Assembly (NCBI GenBank): GCA_965208775.1
Contig: OZ242360.1
Location: 186,001-250,000, forward strand
Direction: 5' to 3'
From: JAPOVO01 sp026708165
GTDB taxonomy: Bacteria; Chloroflexota; UBA11872; VXNJ01
Length of the DNA: 64,000 bases
Shown here: in pieces, positions 35,097 to 43,864 of the stretch
Layout: each line of letters opens with the position of its first letter
Numbering within the stretch: the first letter of the stretch is position 1
Made by a program: the position numbers and the translations under genes
Notes under the pieces: generated by a model
Database searches by the model: none
Seen by the model: only the letters and a program-made list of their open reading frames with translations
Told to the model about the DNA's origin: nothing

Positions 35097-36005
35097 CTAG
35101 CCCTTTAGCCCTGTCAGGGCGATTCCCTGAACGAAATACCGCTGAAACGCGACATACACCACAAGCGCGGGAGCGAACATGACCGTTCCGCCCGCCATAA
35201 TCAGTCCCCATCGGGTCTGGAACTCCAGATGCCCGTCCATGACGGCCAAGCCGACCGGAAGAGTTCTCATCTCACTTTCAGTTGTGACGATCAGGGGAAG
35301 CAGAAAGTTGTTCCAAGATCCCAGGAACGTGAAAACTCCAAGCGCCGCCAACGCCGGCTTAGAAAGCGGCAGCATTATCTGCCAGAAAATTCGGAACTCG
35401 CCGGAGCCGTCTATCCTGGCCGCGTCGATCAGGTCGTCGGGGATCGTGGACATGTACTGCCGCATGAGGAATACGCCAAAGCCGCCGGCCAAATATGGAA
35501 ATATCAACGCCGGGTAGGTGTTGTGGAGATTCCAGTCAGCGAAGATGAGGAACAGCGGGACGATCGTGACCTGCTCGGGAATTATGAGAGTTCCCAAGAT
35601 CGCCACGAACAGGACGTTTTTGAACAGAAAGTTCTTCTTGGCGAACACATAGCCCGCCATGCTGTTGAAAAGCGGTCCTAGCACCAGAACCACTCCCGTA
35701 ACGATCACGCTGTTCTTCAACCAGAGGAAATAGTCAAACCCGGTAAACAAGTCCTCATAGTTCAACAAGGTGGGTTCGGGCGGTATCAGTTGCGGAGGAT
35801 ACGCGATGCTGCTCAGTTGATCTTTGAAGGACGTTGAAAACATCCAGAAGAAAGGGAAAACGCTGAGCAGCGCGAAGACAACTACTATCAGGTAGATAAC
35901 GAAGCTAGCCGAGCGCTCCAGCGCCCTGTTGAACCGCTCGCTTCGGGTTCCTTGCCCGGCGCCGATCCGCAACTCCGGCGTCGAGACCTCGCCTCTAATA
36001 CTCAT
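35097..36005 (-). CDS. ABC sugar transporter permease, MalG/UgpE type (system B)
   Basis: 302 residues with about six membrane segments, the first at 32-54 (FVIYLIVVVFALLSVFPFFW). EAA loop DAARIDGSGEFRIFWQIMLP (about 198-217). It ends in FVQGIALTGLKG as usual. The start codon is inside the end of the MalF-type gene, overlapping by 11 bases, so translation is coupled. No ATPase gene is found around it. Confidence 0.92.
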   Translation of the reverse strand: MSIRGEVSTPELRIGAGQGTRSERFNRALERSASFVIYLIVVVFALLSVFPFFWMFSTSFKDQLSSIAYPPQLIPPEPTLLNYEDLFTGFDYFLWLKNSVIVTGVVLVLGPLFNSMAGYVFAKKNFLFKNVLFVAILGTLIIPEQVTIVPLFLIFADWNLHNTYPALIFPYLAGGFGVFLMRQYMSTIPDDLIDAARIDGSGEFRIFWQIMLPLSKPALAALGVFTFLGSWNNFLLPLIVTTESEMRTLPVGLAVMDGHLEFQTRWGLIMAGGTVMFAPALVVYVAFQRYFVQGIALTGLKG

Positions 36006-36894
36006 AGCGGGCTCTCAGCACGCGCAGCTCGATCAGCGTGATAGCCAAGACAATCACAAACAACGCGTAGGTTATCGCCGCCGCATAGCCGAACTTGTAG
36101 TTCAGAAAGGCTTCCTGGAAGATCAGCCACGTCATGACGATGGTGGCGCCCGCCGGCCCGCCGTAGGTCATGACGTATATCGCGTCGAATATCTTGAACG
36201 AGGCGATGGTCGCCAAGACGATGACGAGCAGGATAATCGGACGCATCAGCGGGACGGTAACGTAGCGGACCAGATGCCAGCCGTTGGCCCCGTCGATTCG
36301 CGCCGCTTCATACAGATGCGCCGGGATGCTCTGCAAGCCTGCCAGATAGATCGTGACGTAATAGCCGAGCACCCACCAGACGGTCATCGCCGCCAGCGCC
36401 GGTAGAACCGTTTGCTTACTACCCAGCAACCCAACCTTTGGGAATCCGAGCCAGTCCATGAGGAACGCGAGGACTCCGACTTCCCCGTTGTAGATCCACT
36501 CGAAACACAGACCGACGATGATGGCCGAGGACATTATCGGAACGAAATACAAAGACCTCAGCAGGCCCTTGAAGCGGATGGGGCCGTTGAGCGCGCCCGC
36601 CACGATCAGGGCGACGACGGTGATGCTGGGAACGAACATAGCCGTATACACGGTTGTGATGCGCAGCGAATTCCAGAAGTTCTTATCTGTCAAGAGCTTC
36701 GGGTAATTGGCGCCGTTGTTAAAGAACGGTTCGCCCAACAGCGACCATCGATGGAAGCTGATCCAAAAGCCGTACAGCATCGGATAGATCATGAATACGC
36801 CAAAGATGATCAGGCTGGGAAGCAGGAAGAGATAGGCGCTGCGGGTTTCCGCCAGGAACCTGCGATGTTTCGCAGGCACTAAGTTAAGGGCCAT
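35995..36894 (-). CDS. ABC sugar transporter permease, MalF/UgpA type (system B)
   Basis: 299 residues. Membrane segments near 18-40 (AYLFLLPSLIIFGVFMIY), 78-100, 110-130, 158-180, 205-230 and 265-290. The EAA loop is YEAARIDGANGWHLVRYVTVP (about 195-215), with HLVRY where most family members have FW. Located 152 bases downstream of the binding-protein gene, with a large hairpin in the gap. Confidence 0.92.
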   Translation of the reverse strand: MALNLVPAKHRRFLAETRSAYLFLLPSLIIFGVFMIYPMLYGFWISFHRWSLLGEPFFNNGANYPKLLTDKNFWNSLRITTVYTAMFVPSITVVALIVAGALNGPIRFKGLLRSLYFVPIMSSAIIVGLCFEWIYNGEVGVLAFLMDWLGFPKVGLLGSKQTVLPALAAMTVWWVLGYYVTIYLAGLQSIPAHLYEAARIDGANGWHLVRYVTVPLMRPIILLVIVLATIASFKIFDAIYVMTYGGPAGATIVMTWLIFQEAFLNYKFGYAAAITYALFVIVLAITLIELRVLRARYEY

Positions 36895-36953
36895 AGGCTG
36901 GCGCTTCCTGCTCCAAAGGGGCCGATAGCGACGGAATCGGACGACCGCCGGCC

Positions 36954-37011
36954 GGGCCTCGCGCGGCGATGCGCAGCGCTATCAACGCCATCGCCGCCTT
37001 GCGCGAGACCC
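36954..37011 (-). terminator. Hairpin between binding-protein and MalF-type permease (system B)
   Basis: On the minus strand GGGTCTCGC (37011-37003) pairs with GCGAGGCCC (36962-36954) with one G-T pair, and inside it GCGGCGATG (36997-36989) pairs with CATCGCCGC (36971-36963). There is no T-run. It begins 35 bases after the binding-protein stop codon, analogous to the hairpins at 12636, 15906 and 42737. Confidence 0.55.
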
Positions 37012-37046
37012 GCCGTCAACGGTCATTCGCGATCAGATACCGGAGC

Positions 37047-38609
37047 TTACGTCGGCAGCGACTCCTGGTATTCCTTCACGAGTCGTTCGGCGATGCTCAC
37101 CATCTCGGGAAAGGCCTCCGCCGGACTGGTTTCGCCCAGGACCACTGCCTGCCACAGGGGCAAGACCTGCCCGGACATCGTCGCGCCGACCGGATGCTTC
37201 TCCTCGCGGGGATAGATCATGTTAGCCATGACGTTTGCGAACTCAGGCTCGGGATTCATCTCCAGCAGAACCTCGGCGCCAGACTTCCGGGGAGTGGCAA
37301 AGAGCAACCTCGACGCAAAGTCGGGGCCGTTGTGGGAGTTCGTCACCCAAAGGGAAAACTCCGCCGCCTCGTCCGGAAACTCGCTCTGGGCGAAGACGCC
37401 GTATCCGGCCACCGTGCCGTGAGTCATCCTGCGCACCGAGCCCATCGGGACCGGACCGACGGTGAAGTTGAGGTCGGGGAAATCCTTCCTGAAGGCTGGA
37501 ATACCGTTTGGGCTGAATTGCGGGATTATGGCGCCGCGCCCTTCGGGAAACTTGGGAGCGCCGCTCGCGCCTCTATCCGCCGGGCTGATAACCGAGTTCC
37601 ACATCCTGTACAAGAACTCGAGCGCGTTCTCCATCTGAGGGCCATAGTCGCCGAACACCAATTCCGAGCCGTCCGGCGAAAAGAACTCGCCGCCTTCCGA
37701 GTAGAACCAGGGGTCGAGCGCGAATTTGCTGTGGAAAGTCTGCAGGTTCTCCACTACGCCCCAGATGTCTACGTTATCGGCGTCAAATCCCGACTCGCCG
37801 TACGAATTGCCGTTTTGGTCGACGGTCATCATCTCCGCGGCCTCGATGAAATCGTCGCGAGTCTGCGGCAGGTTTTCCTTGGTGTACGGCGTGTACTGCT
37901 CAAGGATGTCGACGTTGTAGGCCGGCGGAACGACGTGCGCGAGCACCGGCGCGTAGGCGATCTTGCCTCCCCAGCGAACGGCCTGGTTTGCCGAGTCTGT
38001 CAGGTCTTCCGCGAGAGGGACTTCCTGCAGGGCGTCGTACTCGTCTAGGGAAACAAGCAAACCCAGGTCGGCGAAGGCCGCGAAGTTACCGAGGTTGAAG
38101 TATGCGATGTCGGGCGCGACGCCCGCAGCGACCGCCGTCAACATACGCTGCTCACGGTCTTTCCACGGGAAAATCTGAAAATCGACGTCGACGTTCGGAT
38201 TATTCTCCTGGAACGCCCTGAGCTGCGGGATGAACAAGTCTTCGGGCGCCAGGCCTACCGGGAAGCTCCACCACTTAAGCTTGATCTCGCTCGGCTTCGG
38301 CTTCATCGCCTCGACCGTAACAATCTTCTCGACGATCTTCTCTTTCTCGACGATCCTTTCTTTTTCGACGATTTGGGTTACTACCCGCTCGACCTCGACC
38401 GGTTTTTCGACCTCGACCGCCACTTGTTCCTTGACGATCTTGGTTACGACCTTCTCAACCGGCACCTGCTGCGTTACGACCTTGACGACCTCTTGAGTGA
38501 CGACCTGAGTCTCGCCACAGCCAGCCAAAACTGCCGCGCCGATTCCCGAACCACCCGCCAGCGCAATCGCGCGCAACGCCGAACGGCGCGTAAACGAACC
38601 CTTAGACAT
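37047..38609 (-). CDS. ABC sugar-binding lipoprotein (family 1) of transporter system B
   Basis: 520 residues. Leader with T-R-R-S-A-L at 7-12 and lipobox at Cys31 (AVLAGC). The spacer (36-100) again consists of Val/Glu/Lys units, including IVEKERIVEKEKIVEKIV. The binding fold starts with LKWWSFPVG; EFFSPDGSELVFGD and FPEGRGAIIPQFSPNG are in the ligand-binding lobes. GTGGAGGAG precedes the ATG at 38609; the frame is open to 38648 but has no site there. It lies between the DapA-type lyase and the permeases. Confidence 0.92.
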   Translation of the reverse strand: MSKGSFTRRSALRAIALAGGSGIGAAVLAGCGETQVVTQEVVKVVTQQVPVEKVVTKIVKEQVAVEVEKPVEVERVVTQIVEKERIVEKEKIVEKIVTVEAMKPKPSEIKLKWWSFPVGLAPEDLFIPQLRAFQENNPNVDVDFQIFPWKDREQRMLTAVAAGVAPDIAYFNLGNFAAFADLGLLVSLDEYDALQEVPLAEDLTDSANQAVRWGGKIAYAPVLAHVVPPAYNVDILEQYTPYTKENLPQTRDDFIEAAEMMTVDQNGNSYGESGFDADNVDIWGVVENLQTFHSKFALDPWFYSEGGEFFSPDGSELVFGDYGPQMENALEFLYRMWNSVISPADRGASGAPKFPEGRGAIIPQFSPNGIPAFRKDFPDLNFTVGPVPMGSVRRMTHGTVAGYGVFAQSEFPDEAAEFSLWVTNSHNGPDFASRLLFATPRKSGAEVLLEMNPEPEFANVMANMIYPREEKHPVGATMSGQVLPLWQAVVLGETSPAEAFPEMVSIAERLVKEYQESLPT

Positions 38610-38663
38610 GAACCACTCCTCCACGTTTACTCGAACACGAGTTACCAACTACCACGAGCGCTA

Positions 38664-38692
38664 AATTAGCCAACATCAGACAATACCGTCAA
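38664..38692 (-). promoter_or_regulatory. Predicted promoter for the system B binding-protein gene
   Basis: On the minus strand TTGACG (38692-38687) and CTAATT (38669-38664) are separated by exactly 17 bases and lie 55 bases before the ATG at 38609. The surrounding 40 bases are A/T-rich compared with neighbours. A good sigma-70-type match found by eye. Confidence 0.5.
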
Positions 38693-38754
38693 AAATCAAC
38701 TGGCAATCATTGCAAACGGGGTTTCGCCGCCAAGATGGCCCCCGCATACGGCAG

Positions 38755-39645
38755 CTATTTCTGCAACAGCGGCTCCAACCTAGCCATCACCTCGTCAATC
38801 TCCCGCACGTCGAATTGGTCGAGCCTGGTGGCGCCAGGTTGCCGCATTCGCGCGGTTGCGAAAACGCCTCGCCGCACCAGCAACTCCTTGTATGCAGAGA
38901 TTCCCAGAAGTCCTGTCAAGTTGATCAGCGGCATCAGTCGGTCAAAGAGATCCCGCGCTTTCTGCGAATCGCCACCCTGCCAAGCGTCCCAGATATCAAC
39001 GTAGACCTCTACCGTGAACGCCGCAGGCATGAATCCGGACGCACCCCGCTCCAGTTCCGAAAGCATCCAGCGACCAGAAGCACCTCCGAATACTCCTACG
39101 TTGGCACCTTTGAGGTATTCGAGAATATCGCTGATGTTGTGGGCGCTGGGCGGGGCTTCTTCCTTTATGTAGTCGACGTTTTCGATTTCCCGAATAAGTC
39201 GTGCAACAGATGCAGGGGGCACCCCTGGAGGATTGTTCTGTACAAACACTGGACGTTCAGCGGCAGTCGCAATCGCACGGAAGTAGTCAACGAGTTCGTC
39301 TTGCGATGCAGACGAAACATACGGCGGTAATGCGATAACCGCGTCAGCACCCGCAGCGGCGGCATGTCTTGCGTATTCGACGGCTATAGCCGTGCTCGTG
39401 CCTGCGACGCCCGCCACGACCGGAACCCGGCCTCCGTTCGCGTCGACTACTGCCTCAACGCCGGCGCGGCGTTCGGCGTCGGTTAGGAACTGGAACTCGC
39501 TTGCCAATACTGGATATACGAGTCCGTGGCTCCCCCTCTGAAGACAAAAGTCCACCTGGCTCCGAAGACGCGCGATATCCAACGTGTCGTCTTGACCGAA
39601 CGGGCTTTGCAGGACGGGGAATATTCCGCGCATCACATTATTCAC
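38755..39645 (-). CDS. Dihydrodipicolinate synthase/N-acetylneuraminate lyase family protein
   Basis: About 296 residues of a class I Schiff-base lyase. The catalytic Lys is K161 in VDYIKEEAP, and PPYV (Tyr109) corresponds to the family's TPYY region. The Thr-Thr-Gly-Glu motif reads L-A-S-E near 47-50. The tyrosine normally in YNxP, which relays protons, appears as Q136 in VQNNPPG. It is therefore a DapA-like pyruvate or 2-keto-acid aldolase of catabolic type, not lysine biosynthesis. The start is uncertain: GTG at 39645 has AGAGG ten bases upstream, with an ATG at 39633 and others upstream in the frame. Confidence 0.85.
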   Translation of the reverse strand: MNNVMRGIFPVLQSPFGQDDTLDIARLRSQVDFCLQRGSHGLVYPVLASEFQFLTDAERRAGVEAVVDANGGRVPVVAGVAGTSTAIAVEYARHAAAAGADAVIALPPYVSSASQDELVDYFRAIATAAERPVFVQNNPPGVPPASVARLIREIENVDYIKEEAPPSAHNISDILEYLKGANVGVFGGASGRWMLSELERGASGFMPAAFTVEVYVDIWDAWQGGDSQKARDLFDRLMPLINLTGLLGISAYKELLVRRGVFATARMRQPGATRLDQFDVREIDEVMARLEPLLQK

Positions 39646-39801
39646 GTTTGCCACGCCTCTCGCTGCGTTCGTCCGTTCATCCGCCGAACCACAATTTCCG
39701 CAATAGCCGCCATCACCCAAACATGGATGGTGGAAGCACTATGGCGACGGCTCGATTCTATGCCGACGTGCAGAATGCACGTATCGACGGTCGACGAACG
39801 C

Positions 39802-40680
39802 CTAGTCGACTTTGCGCTCTCCCCTAACCAGTTTCCCACGGACCGGATAGCCCGCTCTGTCCTTGACATCCGTGCTCTTGTAAATGATGGAGTATGAGGG
39901 GCGAGGATGGGGCGTGCGGTTCGGCCTGGTCTGATGCTGTGTCAAGCAGTGATGCCACGAGCAGCCGCCCGGCGGCAACTCGACCGTTCTGGCAAGGGAC
40001 TCATCGACATCCATCTCTTGCAAGCTTGACCCCGCGATCGCCCGCTGCTCCGCCGGAGCCTTCCGGTTGCTGCCGGGAATGAACCGAAGCGCACCGTTCT
40101 CCTCCTTTACGTCGGCCAAGGCAATCCAGCACGTAATCAGATTCGGCGGATCATAGTTCCAGTAACCATTGTCGGTATGCCAGGGAAGCTCGCCCCCGTG
40201 GAAAGCGGGTTTGAACAGAGCCTGGTCGCCTTCGACCTCGATGTTGGGACCTAGGAGTGACTCAGCAATGCCCAAGATTCGATCGTCACGGACAAGATCT
40301 GCGAACACGGAGTCTTTCTCATGAACATCGCGCACCTGCAGAAACCGGTCGGCGGAATCTACCTGCATATAGGTGATCTCACCTCGCGCTTCGGCTTCGA
40401 CAAGCACGACAGCAGCCTTTCGAGCGTGCTCGATAGCTGTCGCCAACGGATCCGTCATTGCTCCTGGATACCTATCGACGATTCCTTGCAGGAGGTTGCA
40501 AAGATCCACTACGCCGTCAGACCCATGGCGTACGGCCATGTTGTCGCGGACGTTCTCCTCTACGAACAAATCCATCAGGTGCGCCAATAGAACGTTTACT
40601 TCTTCGGGCTCGAGTAGGGGGCCGCAATCGAGATATCCGTCGTGCCGGAATTGGTCCACTTGCGAAGACGTGAGCGCCAT
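39802..40680 (-). CDS. Phytanoyl-CoA dioxygenase (PhyH) family protein
   Basis: 292 residues. The Fe(II) ligand pair is H-T-D in LPWHTDNGYW (about 165-174), with VKEENGALRFIPGSNRK at about 189-206. The distal His lies in CSWHHCLTQHQTRPN (about 240-254), where several His make the exact ligand uncertain; the 2-oxoglutarate Arg is in RPSYSIIY. It heads the minus-strand run that includes the DapA-like lyase and transporter system B. Confidence 0.87.
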   Translation of the reverse strand: MALTSSQVDQFRHDGYLDCGPLLEPEEVNVLLAHLMDLFVEENVRDNMAVRHGSDGVVDLCNLLQGIVDRYPGAMTDPLATAIEHARKAAVVLVEAEARGEITYMQVDSADRFLQVRDVHEKDSVFADLVRDDRILGIAESLLGPNIEVEGDQALFKPAFHGGELPWHTDNGYWNYDPPNLITCWIALADVKEENGALRFIPGSNRKAPAEQRAIAGSSLQEMDVDESLARTVELPPGGCSWHHCLTQHQTRPNRTPHPRPSYSIIYKSTDVKDRAGYPVRGKLVRGERKVD

Positions 40681-41211
40681 CCTGCAACTCCTTCTGCGGA
40701 CATTTCGCCCTTGAGTCGTCGTCTCTCAGCAGGGCGAGTCTGTGTGTACGCGAGGATATCCTACGCAGTGCTTTCGCCAAGGAGGCTAGGCGATAGCTTG
40801 ACCCGCAATCCAAACGCTGTTTTGTTGAATTGACATTGAGGCTGCGGACTAGCCGCCTCAACGGTTCAGCCGCAACATCAGCCAGATTATGACCTCGCGC
40901 GATACGACGTCGAAGCCGCATGGGTTTGATGTATTGACATTTTTTGGTAAATTCAGGTCGTTCAAGCTGTCAGGCACATGGGAAGGCTTGCCCCTCCCAA
41001 CACCGTCAGCGGACGACCCGACTTCGAAAGGGGGGATGCGGGTCGTAAGTTTCTCGACGATTAACATACTCGCGAGGGTATTGGGAGAGGCGACTTGCTT
41101 GATTCGCAGATACTCGGCCATCGATGCGGATCAGCGGTTTCTGCCAGTTTGCGTCGAGCCTGTTGGCTTGTGACGAATTGAGCCAGTGATACCTCAAGGA
41201 GGCTTCAGCAT
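40681..41211. other. Divergent intergenic region between system B/PhyH and system C
   Basis: This 531-base region separates two divergent operons and is less GC-rich than its neighbours. It contains two TTGACA hexamers on the plus strand (40830-40835 and 40934-40939), neither with a good -10 at the standard spacing. An AGGATATCCT palindrome (40753-40762) has flanking GCG/CGC pairing, and a TTGAGGC/GCCTCAA hairpin spans 40836-40861. A 94-codon frame at 40889-41173 has no ribosome site and no recognisable sequence. The RBS CAAGGAGG of the system C binding-protein gene closes it. Regulatory function is likely but unproved. Confidence 0.4.
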
Positions 41212-42660
41212 ATGAAATTCAAATCCTTGTCCCGAAGGAAGCTGCTCAGATCGGGACTCGCGGCCGGAGCGGGTGTGGCGGGAGTCGCCGCGCTGGCTGG
41301 CTGCGGCGAAACCCAGGTCGTCGAGGTAGTTAAAGAGGTACCGGTAGAGACGGTTAAAGAGGTCGTCAAGGAAGTACCGGTCGAGCGCGAAAAGGTCGTC
41401 ACGAAGGTCGTCGAAAAGGTCGTGACGGTCGAGGCCATGATGAAGGCCAAGCACGTCGAGCTCGAGCTCTGGAACGCCTCCGAAGAGCAGCTCAACCCCA
41501 TTTGGGCGTCTGTTACCAATGACTTCATGGCCGCGAATGCGAACGTCACGGTCAAGAGGTCCGAGATTCCGTTTGGCGACATGCAGGCGAAGATTCTTAC
41601 GGCGCTGGCCGGCGGTCTGAAGCCGGACGTCGTCTATTCTCACCCCCAGCTCACCGCCAAGATGGCATCATCGGGAGCTCTCAAGCCTCTCGATGACTTG
41701 ATGCGGCAGGACCAAACTTTCGATCGGGACGACTTCAATACCGGCAGTATCGAAGCCAACAACTTCAAGGGCAAGGCTTACGTACTGCCGTCCGTTTCGG
41801 CCCCGCTGCTCAACATCTACAACCGAGACCTTGTCGAGCCGCTGGGCATGGGCGACCCGTGGGAGCTCCATCAAAGCGGAGAATGGACGCGCGACGTCTA
41901 CTCCGAGATGATGACCAAGATGGCCACCGGCGAGGGCGACAACCGAGTCTTCGGCGGTACCGAGGTCTACCACGCCCTCAAGATTCAGTATCTCTGGGTC
42001 TGGGGTGAGGGCGGCGCCATCTGGGATAACCCCAACGACCCCGTGGAGTTCGTGGGTAACAGCCCCGAGGCTCTCGCAGCCTGGGACTGGCTGACCGGGC
42101 AGCCCATTCGCGGCGAGACGCCTGCGGCGGACTACGTCAAAGCCTTCCAGGGCGGACGGCAGGGCTTGTTCGTTAGCGGCAAGATGGGGTTCTACCTGAC
42201 GCACCGGCAGTACACGTACCAGATTCCGGAAGGATTCAACGCGGGCGTGGCGCCGATGTACCAGCACCCCAATGGCGACGACCAGACGCGTGACGCGCCA
42301 GAGGGACTTGGTATTCACGCCTCCACCGAACACGTGGAGGAGGCTTGGGCGCTGCTCAAGTACCTGACGACGGTTGGAATCAAGTCGTTCATCGCCGGCG
42401 GAGTTAGCGCGCCGACGCTGAAGTCGCACCAAAACCTGCCGGAGTTCGTCTCGTCCATCGCGCCTTGGGATGACATTGCGATTCACAAGACCGCCGCGAG
42501 TCAGATCAAGCGGTCGTTCCACCACCCGATTCCTTACGGCGAGATCAACAAGCTCGTGCAGACGACTGTTGAGCGCATCATCCTCGGCGAGAAGGGCGTG
42601 AAGGAGGGCTTCGACGAAATCAAGCCCAAGATCGACGATCTCCTGGCCGAGTTCCGCTAG
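41212..42660 (+). CDS. ABC sugar-binding lipoprotein (family 1) of transporter system C
   Basis: 482 residues. Leader with S-R-R-K-L-L at 7-12 and lipobox at Cys31 (AALAGC). The Val/Glu/Lys spacer is shorter than in systems A and B (36-73). Fold segments include LTALAGGLKPDVVYSHPQ and GKAYVLPSVSAPLLNIYNRDLVEPLG. It resembles the partial protein at 1-792 more than the other binding proteins. AAGGAGG lies nine bases before the ATG. The permeases follow 268 bases downstream beyond a hairpin. Confidence 0.93.
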   Translation: MKFKSLSRRKLLRSGLAAGAGVAGVAALAGCGETQVVEVVKEVPVETVKEVVKEVPVEREKVVTKVVEKVVTVEAMMKAKHVELELWNASEEQLNPIWASVTNDFMAANANVTVKRSEIPFGDMQAKILTALAGGLKPDVVYSHPQLTAKMASSGALKPLDDLMRQDQTFDRDDFNTGSIEANNFKGKAYVLPSVSAPLLNIYNRDLVEPLGMGDPWELHQSGEWTRDVYSEMMTKMATGEGDNRVFGGTEVYHALKIQYLWVWGEGGAIWDNPNDPVEFVGNSPEALAAWDWLTGQPIRGETPAADYVKAFQGGRQGLFVSGKMGFYLTHRQYTYQIPEGFNAGVAPMYQHPNGDDQTRDAPEGLGIHASTEHVEEAWALLKYLTTVGIKSFIAGGVSAPTLKSHQNLPEFVSSIAPWDDIAIHKTAASQIKRSFHHPIPYGEINKLVQTTVERIILGEKGVKEGFDEIKPKIDDLLAEFR

Positions 42661-42736
42661 GAGCGGCAGTCGAGCCGTACCGCATAGTCAGCGATCCGGC
42701 CCGGCCTGATCGCCGGAGGACGCAAAGTCGACCGGC

Positions 42737-42765
42737 AGCGCCGGGGGCCGACGGCCCCCGGCGCT
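42737..42765 (+). terminator. GC-rich hairpin after the system C binding-protein gene
   Basis: A perfect 13-bp stem (42737-42749 with 42753-42765) closes a three-base GAC loop, 76 bases after the stop codon. No T-run follows. Comparable to the hairpins after the other binding-protein genes. Confidence 0.65.
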
Positions 42766-42928
42766 CAAGGCTGACCTGTTCGACGCGCTGAGTGCCCGTA
42801 CCGCACCGATGCAAGCAGGTGGAGTTGAATGGTTAGCGGGAAACATTAGGAGGATCCAGACCGGCTCGATGACAGACTCTTGATCGCTTTCACGCTCTGT
42901 TGCTCAATTGTGAAGTGAAGAGGTTCTT

Positions 42929-43861
42929 TTGGAGATAGCGCCAGCAACCCGTAGGCCTTCCGGCTGGTCACGCCTCAGAGGCGCCAAGGTCAAGCGCTGG
43001 ATATGGGCCTACTTTTTCATAAGCCCGTGGGTCTTAGGTTTCTTGATCTTCACCGCTTATCCGATGGTCTTCTCCGCGTTTCTTTCTTTCACAACTTTCG
43101 ACTTTCTCAGCGCGCCCGAATACGTGGGCACCAAGCAGTTCAACAAAATGGTCAACGACGAGCTGTTCTGGATCTCGCTCGGCAACACCGCTTATTACAC
43201 GTTCCTTTCCGTGCCCGCGCAGCTTGTGGTGGCGCTGGCAATGGCATTGGCACTCAATCAGAAGTTGATGGGCATCAACATCTTCAGGACGATGTTCTAT
43301 CTACCCACGGTGACTCCCGCGGTAGCCAGCGTGATTCTGTTCGTCTACATGTACAACCCCGATTACGGAGTATTCAACTGGATGCTCGGTTTGGTCGGCG
43401 GTCCCAGAATAAGCTGGCTCGGCGACCCGAACTGGTCGAAGCCGTCGCTGATTATCATGAGTCTGTGGGGCGTCGGCGGACAGATGGTGATATTCCTGGC
43501 GGGTCTGCAGAGCGTGCCCGTGGCCTTGCAGGAGGCGGCTTCCATAGATGGAGCCGGTGTGCTGCGACGTTTTTGGCACGTCACCGTGCCAATGATCACC
43601 CCGGTCATTTTCTTCAACCTGGTGCTGGGCATAATCAGCTCGTTCCAGATCTTCACGGCGGCCTATATCGCCACTGGCGGCGGCCCTGTCAATTCCACGT
43701 TGTTCTATGTGCTATGGCTATACCAGCATGCGTTCGAGAACTTCAGGATGGGCTATGCGGCCACGCTGGGATGGGTACTTCTTGCAATCATTATGATCTT
43801 CACCGGGATCCAGTTCTATACTGGCCGCAGGTGGGTCTACTACGAGGGGTCGATCACGTAA
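42929..43861 (+). CDS. ABC sugar transporter permease, MalF/UgpA type (system C)
   Basis: 310 residues, starting with TTG at 42929 and GAAGAGG five bases upstream. Membrane segments near 28-50 (FFISPWVLGFLIFTAYPM), 87-110, 119-140, 168-190, 220-245 and 275-295. EAA loop QEAASIDGAGVLRRFWHVTVP (about 198-218), almost the same as in the system A protein at 15948. The stop is followed by ATG of the second permease after three bases. Confidence 0.92.
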   Translation: MEIAPATRRPSGWSRLRGAKVKRWIWAYFFISPWVLGFLIFTAYPMVFSAFLSFTTFDFLSAPEYVGTKQFNKMVNDELFWISLGNTAYYTFLSVPAQLVVALAMALALNQKLMGINIFRTMFYLPTVTPAVASVILFVYMYNPDYGVFNWMLGLVGGPRISWLGDPNWSKPSLIIMSLWGVGGQMVIFLAGLQSVPVALQEAASIDGAGVLRRFWHVTVPMITPVIFFNLVLGIISSFQIFTAAYIATGGGPVNSTLFYVLWLYQHAFENFRMGYAATLGWVLLAIIMIFTGIQFYTGRRWVYYEGSIT

Positions 43862-43864
43862 CCC

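Noticed and set aside
40889..41173. 94-codon plus-strand frame in the divergent intergenic region
   Set aside because: No ribosome site, no recognisable domain and it overlaps probable promoter sequence; not enough to call a gene.
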